DNA of 64,000 nucleotides, taken from positions 34,004,001 through 34,068,000 of the forward strand of contig CAMQGK010000052.1 of NCBI GenBank assembly GCA_947000775.1, read 5' to 3'. The translations under genes and the position numbers were made by a program. Below are positions 1 to 13,034 of this stretch, piece by piece (the first letter of the stretch is position 1; every line of letters begins with the position of its first letter). This DNA comes from Pterois miles (lineage: Eukaryota > Chordata > Actinopteri > Perciformes > Scorpaenidae). The notes beneath the pieces are model-generated. The model ran no database searches. It saw only the letters and a program-made list of their open reading frames with translations, and had not been told where the DNA came from.

Positions 1-1249
1 GTTGTGTTCAGTAGCTTTACAATCTAGAAGAAAGGGCCTTAACAATGAGTACCCAAATATAATAATAAAAAAAACACAACAAAAACAAAAACAAATGACT
101 CCCAGGAAAAACTGGTTGAGGTACGGCAGAGATCTGACACACATCTCAGCCCTCAGACTCCAGGCATTCATCAATGTTACATTAACAGTGTGGTGTAAAA
201 GTAAACTCAATGACAGTAAACAACAGTTACTATTTTGTTGATGTTGTGGTCATTCAGACAACGGCATTGTTTGACTTTTTTGTGCAGAATTTCATCTTGC
301 TTTTTCACTGTTTTCTCAGCATCAGAGCAAATAACAGCGTGCACAAAAGATGTCTCGGGATTCAGTCCACAGGTAGCTGCGGTTGGTAGAGCTGTGCAGC
401 AGCACTGGCAGGTTACAATCATTCTCCTGCTGAACGCAATGAAAATCCGTTTGCACACAAAATGTGAGACATCTTTCTGCACAATTAGCAGTAGAGCCTG
501 TGGTTGCTCCGGGTTGTGCCGACACCTGCTGGATGCCATGCTGTCTGACCGCCAAACCGCCTCGACATCTGACTGGAAATACATCAAACGTCACTCTGCA
601 TAAGAGCAGCGTACAGGCCTCTCCTTATTTGAAATGAAGTATCGCAGCCATTTGCTCATCTGATCCTGCTGGGGAGCAGAAATAGGAAAGTGATAAATCA
701 ATCTGCCATTGGCAGCTTTCCATCACAGGGTAGCTGATAGCGTTGTGTTTCACCGCAGTCCCAACGAGTAAATACAGGCTCGGCTACCGGCTGTGATCAC
801 ATGACACAGGACTTTTTTTTCATTCTGAATAAAAATCAATATTATTGACAAAAGCAACAAACTAATGGAATAAACTGTCTTGTTTACAGCTCTGAAATGG
901 GCAAACATAAAGGAGAGTTTTCACCTAAATCTAACACTCAACCCTGGTTAAAGAAGGACATTGGCTTAGTTATTAATCATACTGCTATGCTTTCCATTGA
1001 AGCAACTTTTTGATCAGCGTACCTTACTGTTGCAGCAAGTTTACCAGAAATGGTTGCCAGTGTTGTATGAATGAGGCCAGTTTACATAATTTGTTTTCAT
1101 GTGGCAGTCATAAAGGGGAAGGGCTTATAGATTACAAATACTGAGAGAAAATGATAGCAGGCAGGAACCAATTTTCCAGAAAAGATTTATCCTTAAGTTG
1201 CACATACATATGGTTTAAGAGAAGTTGTGGCATTTACCATTTTTTTTAA

Positions 1250-1664
1250 ATATTTACCTTAGAATGAACCCTGTATATTTAAATAGGGAGTGGGTCCCCT
1301 CCCCTTGGAGTCTGCCACATTGCTCTGCAGTGTTTCTACAGTGGCCCAGAACAGACAAACCAAACTCTTAACTTTTCCTGCTTGAGCCAGAGTCGATGAC
1401 TTGACCCCAGTCGCCTCCACTCTCTCTCTCTCTCTTGCTTCATCATTCACTTCCCATGTACACACACATTTTAAGCATTGGTCTGTTCAAACTTACCTAT
1501 TTTAAGTATTAACAACAAATGGCTCTAAAGAGAGACATTCAAATTTTCGCATCGGCAACCACAGCTCTCCAACTATCTTGGCACATGGGAAAGGCTTCAG
1601 TTGGCTGCAATCTCCTCACCTCATCGCAAGATACTGTCAGATCCTACACACTGGGCCTTAAGTA
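1250..1664 (+). repeat. R2 repeat copy, left end degraded
   Basis: Shares with the copies at 46059 and 54095 the ordered blocks CCTTAGAATGAACC, GGAGTGGGTCC, ACAGACAAACCAAAC, a TC-rich run, CACTTCCCATGTA, and the right end CCTACACACTGGGCCTTAA. The left terminal repeat is not recognisable. Confidence 0.75.
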
Positions 1665-4600
1665 TAGTCCTGTCATATGAGTCATGTGCAGAGACCACTT
1701 TGCTTTAGACTTTTTAAATGCATAGTACAAAGAACAGAGAAATATAACAGTGGCCAAAGTAGAACAAAGACATTGGAGCCTCCAATAGCATGTACCGTAA
1801 ATGCACCATCGACTAATATCAGCTATAATCACATCATAGCTTGCAGCAAACTATTCAAATGAAGTATAGTGTTAAATTGGATAAAGCATGCAAAATACAC
1901 CAATATGATCTCTTAATATTGTTTATGAAATATGTAATAGTAAAGAAAAGGAAACAGTGAATCACTGTTATATATTCAAGTATATTCAAGTACTTGGCAG
2001 CACAAGTTGGAGAAAAGTTAGCACAGACTTATTCCATATAGGCTTCAGTTCAGAACTGAGAAATGCAATGTGTTTTTCAGACCATCGCTGCATAGTTTTC
2101 AGTGAATAGTAGATTAAACACAAAAACAAACCAGCTACTTGGCAATTCACTTCACCCCTTTGGAAACCCCACTGTGACATATGGCCAAGGGAAATGAATG
2201 AATAACACCTTTCGCTGCATCATTAACTCCTGTCAGACTCATGAACAAAGCTTTCAGCTCCAAACTCTTCTACTGGTGCTGTTTATGTGCCAGTAGACTC
2301 AGGCTGCGACAATACTGGCCTGCTCCCAGGTGTCAGAGTGTGAATATGCACAACACTCCCCCGCAGCTATAGATATGAACAATGTTTTTTGTTAACTTGA
2401 TTTCATTGACGGTCATTTCATTCAACTTTAACATCCCAAAGTGAGTGTTCATGTGGCATCAATATCCTGGATGTGAGAATGTGGTGGCTGGTATGCTAGA
2501 TTTTTAAAATCATCCAACTGAAAAACCTTTTCCGATGAAAGCAGCAAGCAGCACGGGCTCCTAAAGACCCTGAATATAGAGAGAAAGTTGCAAAGTCGGC
2601 AACACTGACAGTCCGTCCCTTCAGGCCTCCCTCCAAAGCCACTCCCCCAAAATTATCATCATGAATGTAAACAACAAACATGGATGGCTATTGTTAGTAA
2701 TCACAGCAAGTAGGCAGTAGAGAAGGGATGCCATCCACCTTGTTAGCAAAATTACCAAAATGCTTGTCACTTGCAAACCTGCCCCCTGAATCGCCTAGTA
2801 GCTGATGGTGTACAAGGGCAGAGGGGGTGTTTACTTGAATATGTTAGTCTTGTCTGCGTGGTACATTGACCCTTTATCTGACTGAGGTTTGAAGTTATCT
2901 ATGGCCCTGACTATGGCTCTGACATATCAGCAGCCTAACTGTGCTGGGTCTAGAGCAATCCCTGGTGCTGAACTAGCATGTGGATTTGGAAGTGCGGTTC
3001 AGTACTTGTGGGAGAATGGAATGAACTGATCCCTTGTTAAAAAATTAACAAATCACCTACTGCTCACAGCTGTCAAGCCAGCAGCTTAAGACTAGCCCAC
3101 ACTAAAAGATTCCCCAAATCCTAACAGATGTTGAAAATGTGAGCATCCACACACAGCAACATGTTACGTGGAGTTTAACAGTTTTGCTCCTATAGTGAGT
3201 GGTGAGCAACAATTTGGCCAAAACAGCACAACACACACTAAGAGATCCCATTCATGAACAGCAAGAGTCCCAAATAAAAGAACAAATTCTGCAGAATCTC
3301 TCTGATCAAATGTGAATCTAATGTAAACAAACATGGTGGACGATTGGTGGGAAGAATTATCAATGTTAGTCTTTGATGTGACTCTGTGCTGAAGAGTCAT
3401 GAAAGATGGATGAAGTTATGTAGATGTTAATAAACTTTTGCATTGTTGCCATAAATCAAGTTGGTCTTCCATTTCTGAGGTTCATCTTACTACTACATTA
3501 TATATTGTGTTTTGTATTAGCTCATGCATTAGCTGTGGCTGCTATGACTGCGATTATTGTCCTTCTTTCTTCAGTCAGCTTTGTTCTTAATTGGCTGTTG
3601 TTCTTTCCCTTGTGGCTCCCCACACACAGAAGGATATCAGATCATTAATACTGAACATGTTTAATATTATTTGAGATCGGTGTGGCCAGGACAGACTTCC
3701 GAGCTGACTGGCGGATATAAAGAACACTCCTAGCATACCTCACACCACAGGAATATCTGGAAAGATAATCTTTAGGACCATCAAAAAATCTGGGCTTTGC
3801 TGACCGTTGTCGGGAGCAAGGAATTGAGGAATTGAGCCCAAAATCAGCTTGATTCTTGTGTAGTGTGTGCCCGGCATTATGGAAGACTCAGGTGACTCAA
3901 TGAGTGTACAGGCAGAGTGCACGCCGGCAGGCAGGTAGGTATGATTGGACGAGCATATTACAGCCACAGAAACCGAGCTTTAATTTATAGTAAGGGCATT
4001 TATTTACTTCATTAATTTGAAATTTACTGACACGCAAAAGGAATGAGAAGTTTCAATGGATGTTTTGGTACTTTTTTCCCTTGAAAAATTCCCAATTTGA
4101 ATCAATTATAACTGCTTACAATCCAAGGTGGCTACAGCTTCTGTCTACAAACATGTCCAAACCCAATTTCAAGGCTAAAATGGGTGAGTATTTAACATTT
4201 ATACACACATTTTTCAGTATTCCTTCTGGACGATTTTTTTCAACTCAAGAGCAGCAGGGATCAGGAGCAGAGGTGAGGTTTGACAATACGAGTCCTGCAG
4301 TGACTGAACGGATTCTGGTGGATCTAGGAGTCAGATTTAGGAGCTTTGTCGATCTGAGCCCAAGGAAAGCTGATGGAACATATGAGGCTCCAGCAGACGG
4401 GCACAACAACCGTGATGCTGTAACATTCCCTCTCCTCACCCCCCATGCATTGTTTCCTCTTCCCTGCAATGTGAAGAGGAAGGAGGCAGTTTTCTATTAT
4501 TTTCCGTTTCTGTATTGTGACAAGTTACAGCTACTTTCCCTGCCCCGTCTGGCCATAAATCCGTGAAATGACTTGGGCTCCACCAGTAGAATTCATTGCT

Positions 4601-5304
4601 CATGCTCATCCACCAACGCTAAGCTGCCAGACACATATGCAGCCATTTACCCAGTGTGACCGTCTTTACACAGCAGCAGGGAAGCTATGGGTAGCACTCT
4701 TACTATTATAATCACATTAAACGAGTTAGGCGATATTGACAACAAATGACAACAGTTTCCATAATGTAATGATATCAGGGTTGAGGTTAGGGTAAAAAAA
4801 AGTTATGGAAGCCTATTGGTTGTCAGTATGACCAAATCTGGAGAGTGCTTTCAGTACCTGCATGACTACAAGAGATTAGTCTCATTTGTCAACTCCAAAA
4901 GCATATAATTAGCAGTGTGAACAGTCCCAGGAGTACTGTAACGACAGGCATTTCAGTGAGAAGACTGCAGAGATGTATGTGAAATATTAGCAAATCTAGT
5001 GCGATTATATCCATTTATTTCCTGCTGCTTATTTGGAGGGAATTGCTGTGTGACAGATCCAGCGTAAAAGCAGACAAAAAAAAATATTTCATATACTGTA
5101 CTGGGTTTAATTTAGATATTTCACAATTTATAAGGCCTCATACTATATAATAGTGGAGGGGCAAAGAAATGAAGATATATAAAAGAGCTGCTGTCAGGTA
5201 TGATAGCAACACTTGCTCACTGTCTGTAGCTCAGTGTCACACTTGGCTGCTGACTGTAAATCAGAGCTGGTCACATGTTAACAGAGAGCGGCCGAGTCCT
5301 CTGA

Positions 5305-5516
5305 GTGTGGGAGGGAGGGCTGGGACAGAAACACAGGACTTTCACCCAGAAAAGAGACCGCTGTACATATCCTGTGTGAAAACAAAAGTACTGGTGACAT
5401 TATGTGACTTGATGCTACATCACTGAGTCACATGATGGTACTTCCATAGTTATTTTAACCCAACCCATGATCTTTTTCAGAAACCTAACAAAGTAGTTGT
5501 GTTGTCCAGTTGTGAC
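5305..5516 (-). repeat. R1 repeat copy
   Basis: Reads the R1 core in reverse: ACACAGGACTTTCACCC, then the GACCGCTGTACAT...CCTGTGTGAAA block, then AACCCATGATCTTTTTC and AAACCTAACAAAGTAGT. This family is dispersed through the window in both orientations. Confidence 0.8.
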
Positions 5517-6089
5517 CGTTTTAAAGTGTTGACGACACGGAAAATTTGCTATTGAAACATGAAATTAAAGGAAATATGAAAAAAAGTGTAAAAACCTGGA
5601 GGAAAGGAGACAGTGTAGTGAAGGTGTCATTATTTACTCTATAACAAGACTGAAGGGCCATGGCGTGTGGGAGGGAGAGGGCCGACGCTTTAATGCAAAA
5701 TGTGGAATCTTCCAGTGTGACAATTAAGAGCATAAAAAGAAAATGAAGATGCTGCCTCCTGATTTTCTACCATTTGACAGCTGGGGGCAATTTCATGGAA
5801 ATCTTGTTTTTAGTGGAAAACAGTTACATTTCTTAATTTGAAAAGGCAAGAAAAACATCATTCCAGCGTGGATAGTACCAAATAAGCATAATGAGACAAT
5901 CTCCAAACCTCATTTTACTAAAGAAAAAAAAAAAAAAGAAAACGGTTTGAGAATCACAACCAAGGATGAGAAATGACAGTGATGCAAGATAGAGAATAAA
6001 AAGATAAATGTGGAACATTATTTCCCATACTTTCTCTTTGATTAATTGAGTGAAAACAAAATAAGTCAATACTGACATTTAGTTTCACA

Positions 6090-6315
6090 CAGTGGTCAAA
6101 TGGGTGAAAGTCCTGTGTTTGTTTGACCCATTTACCAACCTCCCACCCACCCTTCACAGACTATCACATTCTTTTCACCACATCTTTGCTCGTAGTGTCT
6201 AATAATGACATTGGTGGGTTTATATTAGAGTGTGTTGAAGCCCGATGCATCGTATACAGAGGCTAAAGGGAGCGTCCGCACAGCAGTATCAGACGCCAAG
6301 CAGTGACCAGGCTGT
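6090..6315 (+). repeat. R1 repeat copy (3' part)
   Basis: Starts with GGTGAAAGTCCTGTGTTTG and TTTGACCC, then a CCCACCC-rich stretch. It is followed by the downstream R1 block with CCCGATGCATCGTATAC and CAGTATCAGACGCCAA, which also appears at 25200 and, diverged, at 28780. Confidence 0.75.
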
Positions 6316-8444
6316 GGTATTTAATGAGCTGGGAGTGAGAACGGGTTGGCTAAAGTGAAAAAACTAAAAAAGACCCAGGTATGAATGGGCAGGTGCATGG
6401 TTTGATGAATGAAAGGACAGGAGGTTACTGCCACAGCCAGTTTTCCACCATACCTCTGGGGCTCTTGTTGCTATGTTACCTCTCCAAAATCATTGTCACC
6501 TGAAAAATAGCACTTGTCATCTGCAGCTTCTGTGAAACAGGTGGCGGCATGTATCCTGAGAGCTGATTTAGAAATCTGTTGATTGGACAACTTTGGCAAA
6601 CTGTTGGGTGGCTATACCAACACTGTTTTAATTCATCATCCTCTTTTGCATCTTAACATTGCCTTTAATATATGTGTTATAAGCACATGCACTTAAAGAT
6701 CTGGTGGTGAACTTTCCTCAAAAGTGTGGTCATTTCCATTTGCCAGATCATTAAAGCAAGAGGAAAAAAGTGACTGATTTGTTGAAGGATGCAGTTTCAC
6801 CAACGTGATCCACAGCCCTCTATGATCCGACAACGTGTTGTGATCCTCTGAAGATGACAAAAACATTCTGCTGGAAGTTACTGGGCCATGGGAGGAGGGC
6901 TGTCAAGCCTCAAAGGTTTGGCCTCTGGTGCAAAAGAGCAAAAATTAACGGATAGCAAGCTTGGCAGCACAGCGGTCGACTGCAGCATCAATATGGTGAT
7001 TGCTGACACCGTTTGGCATCGACAGCAAGGGAAAGAAAGATGTAGCACACAGGATGAGGCATGAAGCATCGAGAGCCTCTACTGACATTATGGGTGAGGG
7101 TTGAAACACCTACAACAATGTATGCCATGAATTCATCATTTATACCATATGCCTAGATTCAGTGAGTAGTTTAACAGCATTGGGGCTTGCTCAAAAATAG
7201 GGCTACAGATTTTTTTTATTATTTTCATTATCACTACATACTGTATGTTGATTAACTGAGTGCCATTACTATCTCTGAAGTGTCGGTTTAAAACTTCAGA
7301 GATGTGAATGACTGTTGACGTAAATGGGACTGAGGAGAACGGCTGTTTCATTTTAGCTAACTATGCATTAACAGCTTCAAACATCCGCAGCAAGCTGATA
7401 ATGTGGAGAGAGAAGCTGATATGGAAAATGATGCTAACATTCTGCAACACTGGCGGGATCCTTTAACGACCACATTAATAAAACTGGAGGTCATTTCTAT
7501 AATTACAACATGTGTATTCTTACTCACCTTACGGGCAAACGTCACGATGTTAAGAAAAACCTGCCTCATCATGAGTTAATTTGCCCCAGGATACCTGCTA
7601 GAAGCAGTTCTGGTGCATAATGAAGTTATAAATATAGCAGGGCATTAGTATGACTGTAGGCTCTGTACATGCTGTTAAGCAGCGCGAGGTAGCTCAGCGT
7701 CAGCAGAACTGATTGGGAGGTTTCTTCCCGTCTGTGTGTGCGGTATGAAAGGAGAAGTACCTTTGTCAGGGTGGGCCGGATCATTAATGACTCACGCAAA
7801 TTGATTCCGTTTTGTGAATGAGAATTAGATCACGAATGATCACATTTTATTTCAACTCTCAGTAAAGAGGAAGTCTCCTTACAGCACTGCACAATAGAAA
7901 CAAAAGGCTGTATTAAGACAGCTAGTATCACCTAAATCTGGAGATACATTTTACATTTGTTGTGCATTTGATTTTGTCTGATTACTTATATTTGTGCTTG
8001 TTGGCTGGACATAGTTGAACTCAACTAGATGTCCACCCCTGAAGAGAAGTTCAGCCATGAGGAAATAAGATCAATATCCTTCGCCCTCCACTCAATGAAT
8101 TGCCAAAATGAAAAATGCTCAGTTTGTAATTTAAAAGGTCCCATGCTGTAGAAAGTCATTTTTGATTAAAGCAGGTCTACGCGTTGTATAACTAGTGTAT
8201 CAAAATGCTCAATTCATTCAGATATTGTGCCTTTTAAAAGGAGCCATCAGTACTTCAGTACTACTTGGTGTTACTTTCTAATGTACTGGGTCGCCCTGCG
8301 TGTCAAACTACGACCCTCCATTTGTTCACAGTAAACGTGGTTAACTTTGTGAATTCAAACAAAAACACAAAATTGTTGTTTGAGTCAAAAAAAGTTGTGT
8401 AACTCAATAACTCCACGTCAAGTTTTGTTTCACATGCAACACAA

Positions 8445-8530
8445 ACAGTGGTCCCCTTGGTGAAAGTCCTGTGTTTGTTTGACCCGTCCATCTCTCACTC
8501 CGCCCACCCTAAACCACCAGACTTCCAGAG
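8445..8530 (+). repeat. R1 repeat fragment
   Basis: Short copy holding GGTGAAAGTCCTGTGTTTG, TTTGACCCGTCCATC and the CCCACCC tail. Confidence 0.75.
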
Positions 8531-10009
8531 CGGTTGTTCTGAGCGTGTAATGTCACAACAGCACACAGTAACAGTTATTTAAGAGGTTCACAAACGATGC
8601 TTTAAAAAGGTACTCAAATAAAAAAGACCACCACTTATCTATCCTGAACCCTTAATTTGAAAGAAAGGCGTTTGATGAAGAAAGTCCAGTGTTTGATGAT
8701 GTCTTCTACGTCACAAGGTCTCACTGTGGATCCCTCTCTCTGTGGATGCTGTTGTGTTTGAGTGATTCCCTCAGTAGTTCCTGGTGTGCGGCCTTAAACT
8801 TACTACACACCCCACCGGTGTTTTAAGTGATTCTGGCTGATTAAAATTCTGCTCAGGTTGAAGATGGCAAAACTATGCTGGGATGTGCATGAGGTCCCTG
8901 GATTCCATCAACTCATGTTGAATGATAAAGATGTAATTTGCCCCACGCTAACAGCTGCCAAAAAGCTAACAAAAGAGTCAAAGAGATGTCAATCAATTAC
9001 AGTCTGTAAACACCCAAACTGACCTGAGATGAGTTCTAATCAGACCGAATGAGTCGAACTTCCCTCATGCTCTCCTATTTCCTCGTCAAACAAGTCAACG
9101 TGCTGTTGCGTATATGCAAATTGTACTTTACTGTAATGTAAATCTGTTTCACAAACACACTGGTAGATGTAGTTTGGGCAGCTGTTTGTTGACATTATTT
9201 AGATGATTTATTTTTCAGGGATTTCATTGTTTTGATATTTTAAGTCTATAGAAAATAAAAGATAAAAAAAAAAAATATTATTATTTTTATGGCCGGTGGT
9301 CCCACCCTGAAGCCATTTAATTTTGGAAAAAAAAAGTTTAAAATCTTTAAACACTGAATCCTAAGTAATCTGTAAATGCAAATACAGACACTCATCTTGC
9401 TGCTTTTTTCCATATTATTACAGAAAATTATTTCCCAGCTAGGTGAATTAATGTGTGAACCAGCAATTAAGCACCACACTAGATATCTGAATCATACTTT
9501 ATAATAAATCACTTTTCTCTCCTCTATAATGCACTTGTTCCCAAATTTATTATGCACGGGTTCAATGCTGAGCATTGATTTGTGGTATTCTGCACAGAAA
9601 CTGGATTCTCTCTGACATTGTATCACCAGCCACTCAACCAGAGACCAGAACCAATTGAAGTTCACTTTGTCCTTGTGTCTCTATAGCCTTAATTACAGCC
9701 CGACTCATTTCTTATGAAAGGACAGTGGCAGTAAGAGGGGGTGTTAGAGCAGACGGCCTGCAGAGGTTAAATCCCTTCGCTGCAGCTGTGTAATGTTCTC
9801 CCATCCATCCTGACGTCAGACGCTATTTTCACACAACTGACTTCTTTACTTCCCACCCACACAGTGACTTGTGAGGGTAGAATAGAAGGGATGATGTAGG
9901 GCATCAAATAATGAGATGCTGTCATGCCGCACGAGGCAACCTTTAGCTCCAGTAATGAAATGCACCCAGCGTTCCTTTAACTATAATATAAACCCAACTG
10001 TGACAACAG

Positions 10010-10240
10010 TAAACAGGTGGGGAAGTGGAGGTGGACGGGTCCAACAAACACAAGGCTTTCATCTATGTGCAGTAAGTTACAATAAGCAGTTTGTTCATGT
10101 CTCATGTCCTCAATGTTCAGTGTCATATTCACATATGACACAACATAGTAGTTTTAAGCTGAACCATGTAGTTTTTTTCCCTAAACCTAGCTACAGTGGT
10201 TTTGTTGCCTGATCCTAAAGTGACGCTAAGGGGCGTGACA
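10010..10240 (-). repeat. R1 repeat copy
   Basis: Reverse-oriented copy: GGTGGACGGGTCCAACAAAC, then GAACCATGTAGTTTTTTTCC, CCTAAACCTAGCTACAGT and GTTTTGTTGCCTGATCC. The open frame from 9916 to 10212 arises from this repeat. Confidence 0.75.
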
Positions 10241-10432
10241 AAGTCGCGGTATGTGAGAGATGGGGGGCGAATGTTTTGGAAAAGAAGGCTTCCTATGTTG
10301 TAAAAGTTTACTTTATTTGTGATGATTCTTTTTGATTTAAAGTGTTTATGAGATGAAATTGATAGGTTGATATTTTGATGGTATCTTTTGTGATCTATCG
10401 ATTGGACATTGCACAAGATATATGTGTGTATG

Positions 10433-10433
<1 letters not shown>

Positions 10434-10512
<79 letters not shown>
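10434..10512. repeat. (TA)n microsatellite
   Basis: About 79 bases of nearly uninterrupted TA dinucleotide. It produces a spurious poly-(Tyr-Ile) open frame. Confidence 0.98.
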
Positions 10513-10514
<2 letters not shown>

Positions 10515-10764
10515 TCCTTGTGATAAGGATATATTTACATGCAAATAAACACTTTTTATGTCACTGGTCATTTTCCCATGTACTCTCTATCCCTCATTTG
10601 TATTTCCTTGTAAGACATGCATTTGGTCAAAACCTCGCTAATACCATTAAAAGGGAGCTGTAATTCCAGTGTGCAGGTATGCCTCGTATTGCTAATTTAT
10701 TGAATTAGTTGTATACAGCACTTTTGCCAGTGAGGTTTTGTGGATAATCATTCAGCTACTCTAA

Positions 10765-11338
10765 CGGCCTTTGTGCACCAAGTCCATTTCTTTTGTTTGC
10801 GTTTTTTAAATCCGCCATCCAATAAAAATGATTATGCACAGAATCCTTGCACACCAAGTCCAATGAGCGCTATTATTCAGTTTGTTGCAAACATTTGCAA
10901 CACAAGACAAAACTGAATTATTGGGTGCAGTGCAGTCCCAATGGGGCTAATCGATGAATGGTGTTAGCAAGAAGCTATTGCTCTCATCCTTTGTTTTGTG
11001 ATCATTCCTGATTCCAAGCTGTTCGGCAGTCACCTGCCACAACCTCCTTAAATTCAGCATATTTATATTCTTTTATTTATTTATCTTAAAATGCTTTGTG
11101 CTGGGGGATGAATGTTTATCAGAGCCATTTTGGATGATGATGTTTGCACAGACGGTGGCTCTGAGTGGTCAAAACTTTTGGATTTTGGCGAAAGTGAAAA
11201 ATGTAAAAAAAAATTAAACTGTTCTGAAAACAGGTGAAAGTTTTCGAAAGGAGTCGGTGTGTAAAACTGATTAACACAATATGAAGTCGTTTATATTTAT
11301 ATTCAGTCAAAAAACCCAGACTTGGTGTGCAAAGGCCT
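10765..11338. mobile_element. Non-autonomous DNA transposon, PIF/Harbinger-like, 574 bp
   Basis: The left end GGCCTTTGTGCACCAAGTCC and the right end GACTTGGTGTGCAAAGGCC are near-perfect inverted repeats. TAA flanks both ends (10762-10764 and 11339-11341), which fits the 3-bp TWA target duplication of PIF/Harbinger elements. A second AGTCC-type motif follows ACACCA at about 10850, suggesting sub-terminal repeats. No transposase reading frame is present, so it would need a transposase supplied in trans. The family name is inferred from terminus and duplication length only. Confidence 0.7.
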
Positions 11339-11740
11339 TAACTTGTGTTAGAAGCCACATTGATAAGTAGCTTATTTATGAGATGAACAGATTACTTTCA
11401 TTGTATAATTGTCTGAGGAATTTATATTTTCACCTGTATCACTCTCCCTCAAACTATCTCTTCAAAACAATACTACACCATTGCAGAACTACTTTTGCCA
11501 TTTTTTGTTTCCACTCCACTCAGCGGCAGCAGCGGGAGGGTTTGGTCTCTGAGCTCTGATGGGTGTTAACCTCTAAATGAGTGTGAGGCAGCGGAACATC
11601 TCATTACCGTGGAGACGAGAGGTAAACACATCCTTCAACGAGGGGCCGTGACAGAGAGCACTAATTAACAAGGAATTAAACACTTTCTTAAGAGGGCTGG
11701 TGAAGGGAGAGTGAAAGAGAAAATAACACAGACAGGTGCA

Positions 11741-11741
<1 letters not shown>

Positions 11742-11777
<36 letters not shown>
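11742..11777. repeat. (CA)n microsatellite
   Basis: About 36 bases of CA repeat in galnt10 intron 4. Confidence 0.97.
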
Positions 11778-11778
<1 letters not shown>

Positions 11779-12019
11779 CTATGCAACAATGGAGAGGAGG
11801 CGTTTACGGCGAAGAGCTGCTGAGGAGCCAGAGATGCTCAAATAAAAGCAAAGCCACACATGCTGAGCAGAGAAGAGCGGAGTGCTCCACACTGCAGTAG
11901 AGCATCTTTTGTTTAGAAAGTCATGATTATACTTCAGTCATTCCTGTGGAAATTAGCAGCCATCATTAAATTACTGCAGTCCTCAGCTCCCCAGAGACAT
12001 GCTGCTGAACAGATGTGTG

Positions 12020-12453
12020 CTACCAACCCTGTTTCTAAAAAATGACCTTCTCATACAGCACAATTGCATTGTGAATTATATTTCTAGGGAAACATATTTT
12101 GTCACAGATTATGTTTGTTTTTGACATTTCGTAAACATGTTTGCAATGATAGGTCGGAGTCGTGGATGGTGGACAATCACAGGAATCTATGAAGCTACAA
12201 TTCAACGTTCACTTTTAATTTACCTCCATAGCTCAGTAACGTAACACACACAGTCATTTCTAGGACTGATGGTTTTTTACTAACCAAGTGGTATTGCTGC
12301 ATTTTTGTTATGTTTCGTTTCAATTAACAATGTTAACTACATGTTTAAAACTGCAACCGTAATCCAGGAGAAAATATGTACCATCCAAATGTAATTGAGA
12401 ATGCAGTTTAATTGTATGGGAATGCCATTTTGAAGGAGACAGGGTTGGTGCTA
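12020..12453. mobile_element. R4 fold-back element (MITE-like), about 434 bp
   Basis: The left arm CTACCAACCCTGTTTC...CATACA...TTGCATTGTGAATTA pairs with the right arm, whose reverse complement reads GTAGCACCAACCCTGTCTCC...CATACA...CTGCATTCTCAATTAC. Arms are about 75 bp and imperfect. There is no coding capacity. Related arm fragments lie at 14521 and 63300. Confidence 0.75.
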
Positions 12454-13034
12454 CACCTGTCTCAGTAGTTAAAAACGGATGGTTTTCCCTGAGCCTTGAT
12501 TTATTGGAAACTATCTGTATGAATCAGTCAACTTTTCATTCATTAAGATGTAGACCATTGCTGCAACAAATGCCACTGTTACTTAAAGAACTTGGGGTTT
12601 GGAGAAATTTGTATTTTACGTTTACTTTCAACAACAGAAGCTGAGGGAGTTTCACACATCTACCTTAATACTAACAATTTAGCTTATTACTAAATGTATG
12701 TTTATACTGAATATTTTAATGTATCCATGTCATAGCTACAGTATTTAGTGCAACAAAATACAGACTGCACAAAAGGTTTGTTGGAGTTCTTGGAAATGAG
12801 TCACTACAAAACACAAACACTTGTAAGTGTACTTGAGTAAATGGCTCTTGAATCTTATCTTATGTTTTTAAGACAACAGGTCAACAAAAATGAGAATGAG
12901 ACTGACTGACTGAGAATGACGTTCACCATCAAGCTCTATCAAGCAAGGGACCGTCCAGTGTAGTTTAGCCTAAAGCAGATACAACAGTCTACTCTTTGGT
13001 TGGGTGACAGATGGTTAAAGCAGCTTAAGGTACT

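Noticed and set aside
207..603. Open frames of 126, 122 and 90 aa on both strands
   Set aside because: Mutually overlapping, no recognised family, no splice context; also checked as a possible later galnt10 exon and it does not match.
10409..10663. 84-aa open frame with poly-(Tyr-Ile)
   Set aside because: Product of the (TA)n microsatellite. The same applies to frames over the simple repeats at 11573-11776, 21032-21107, 32557-32742 and 35399-35605.
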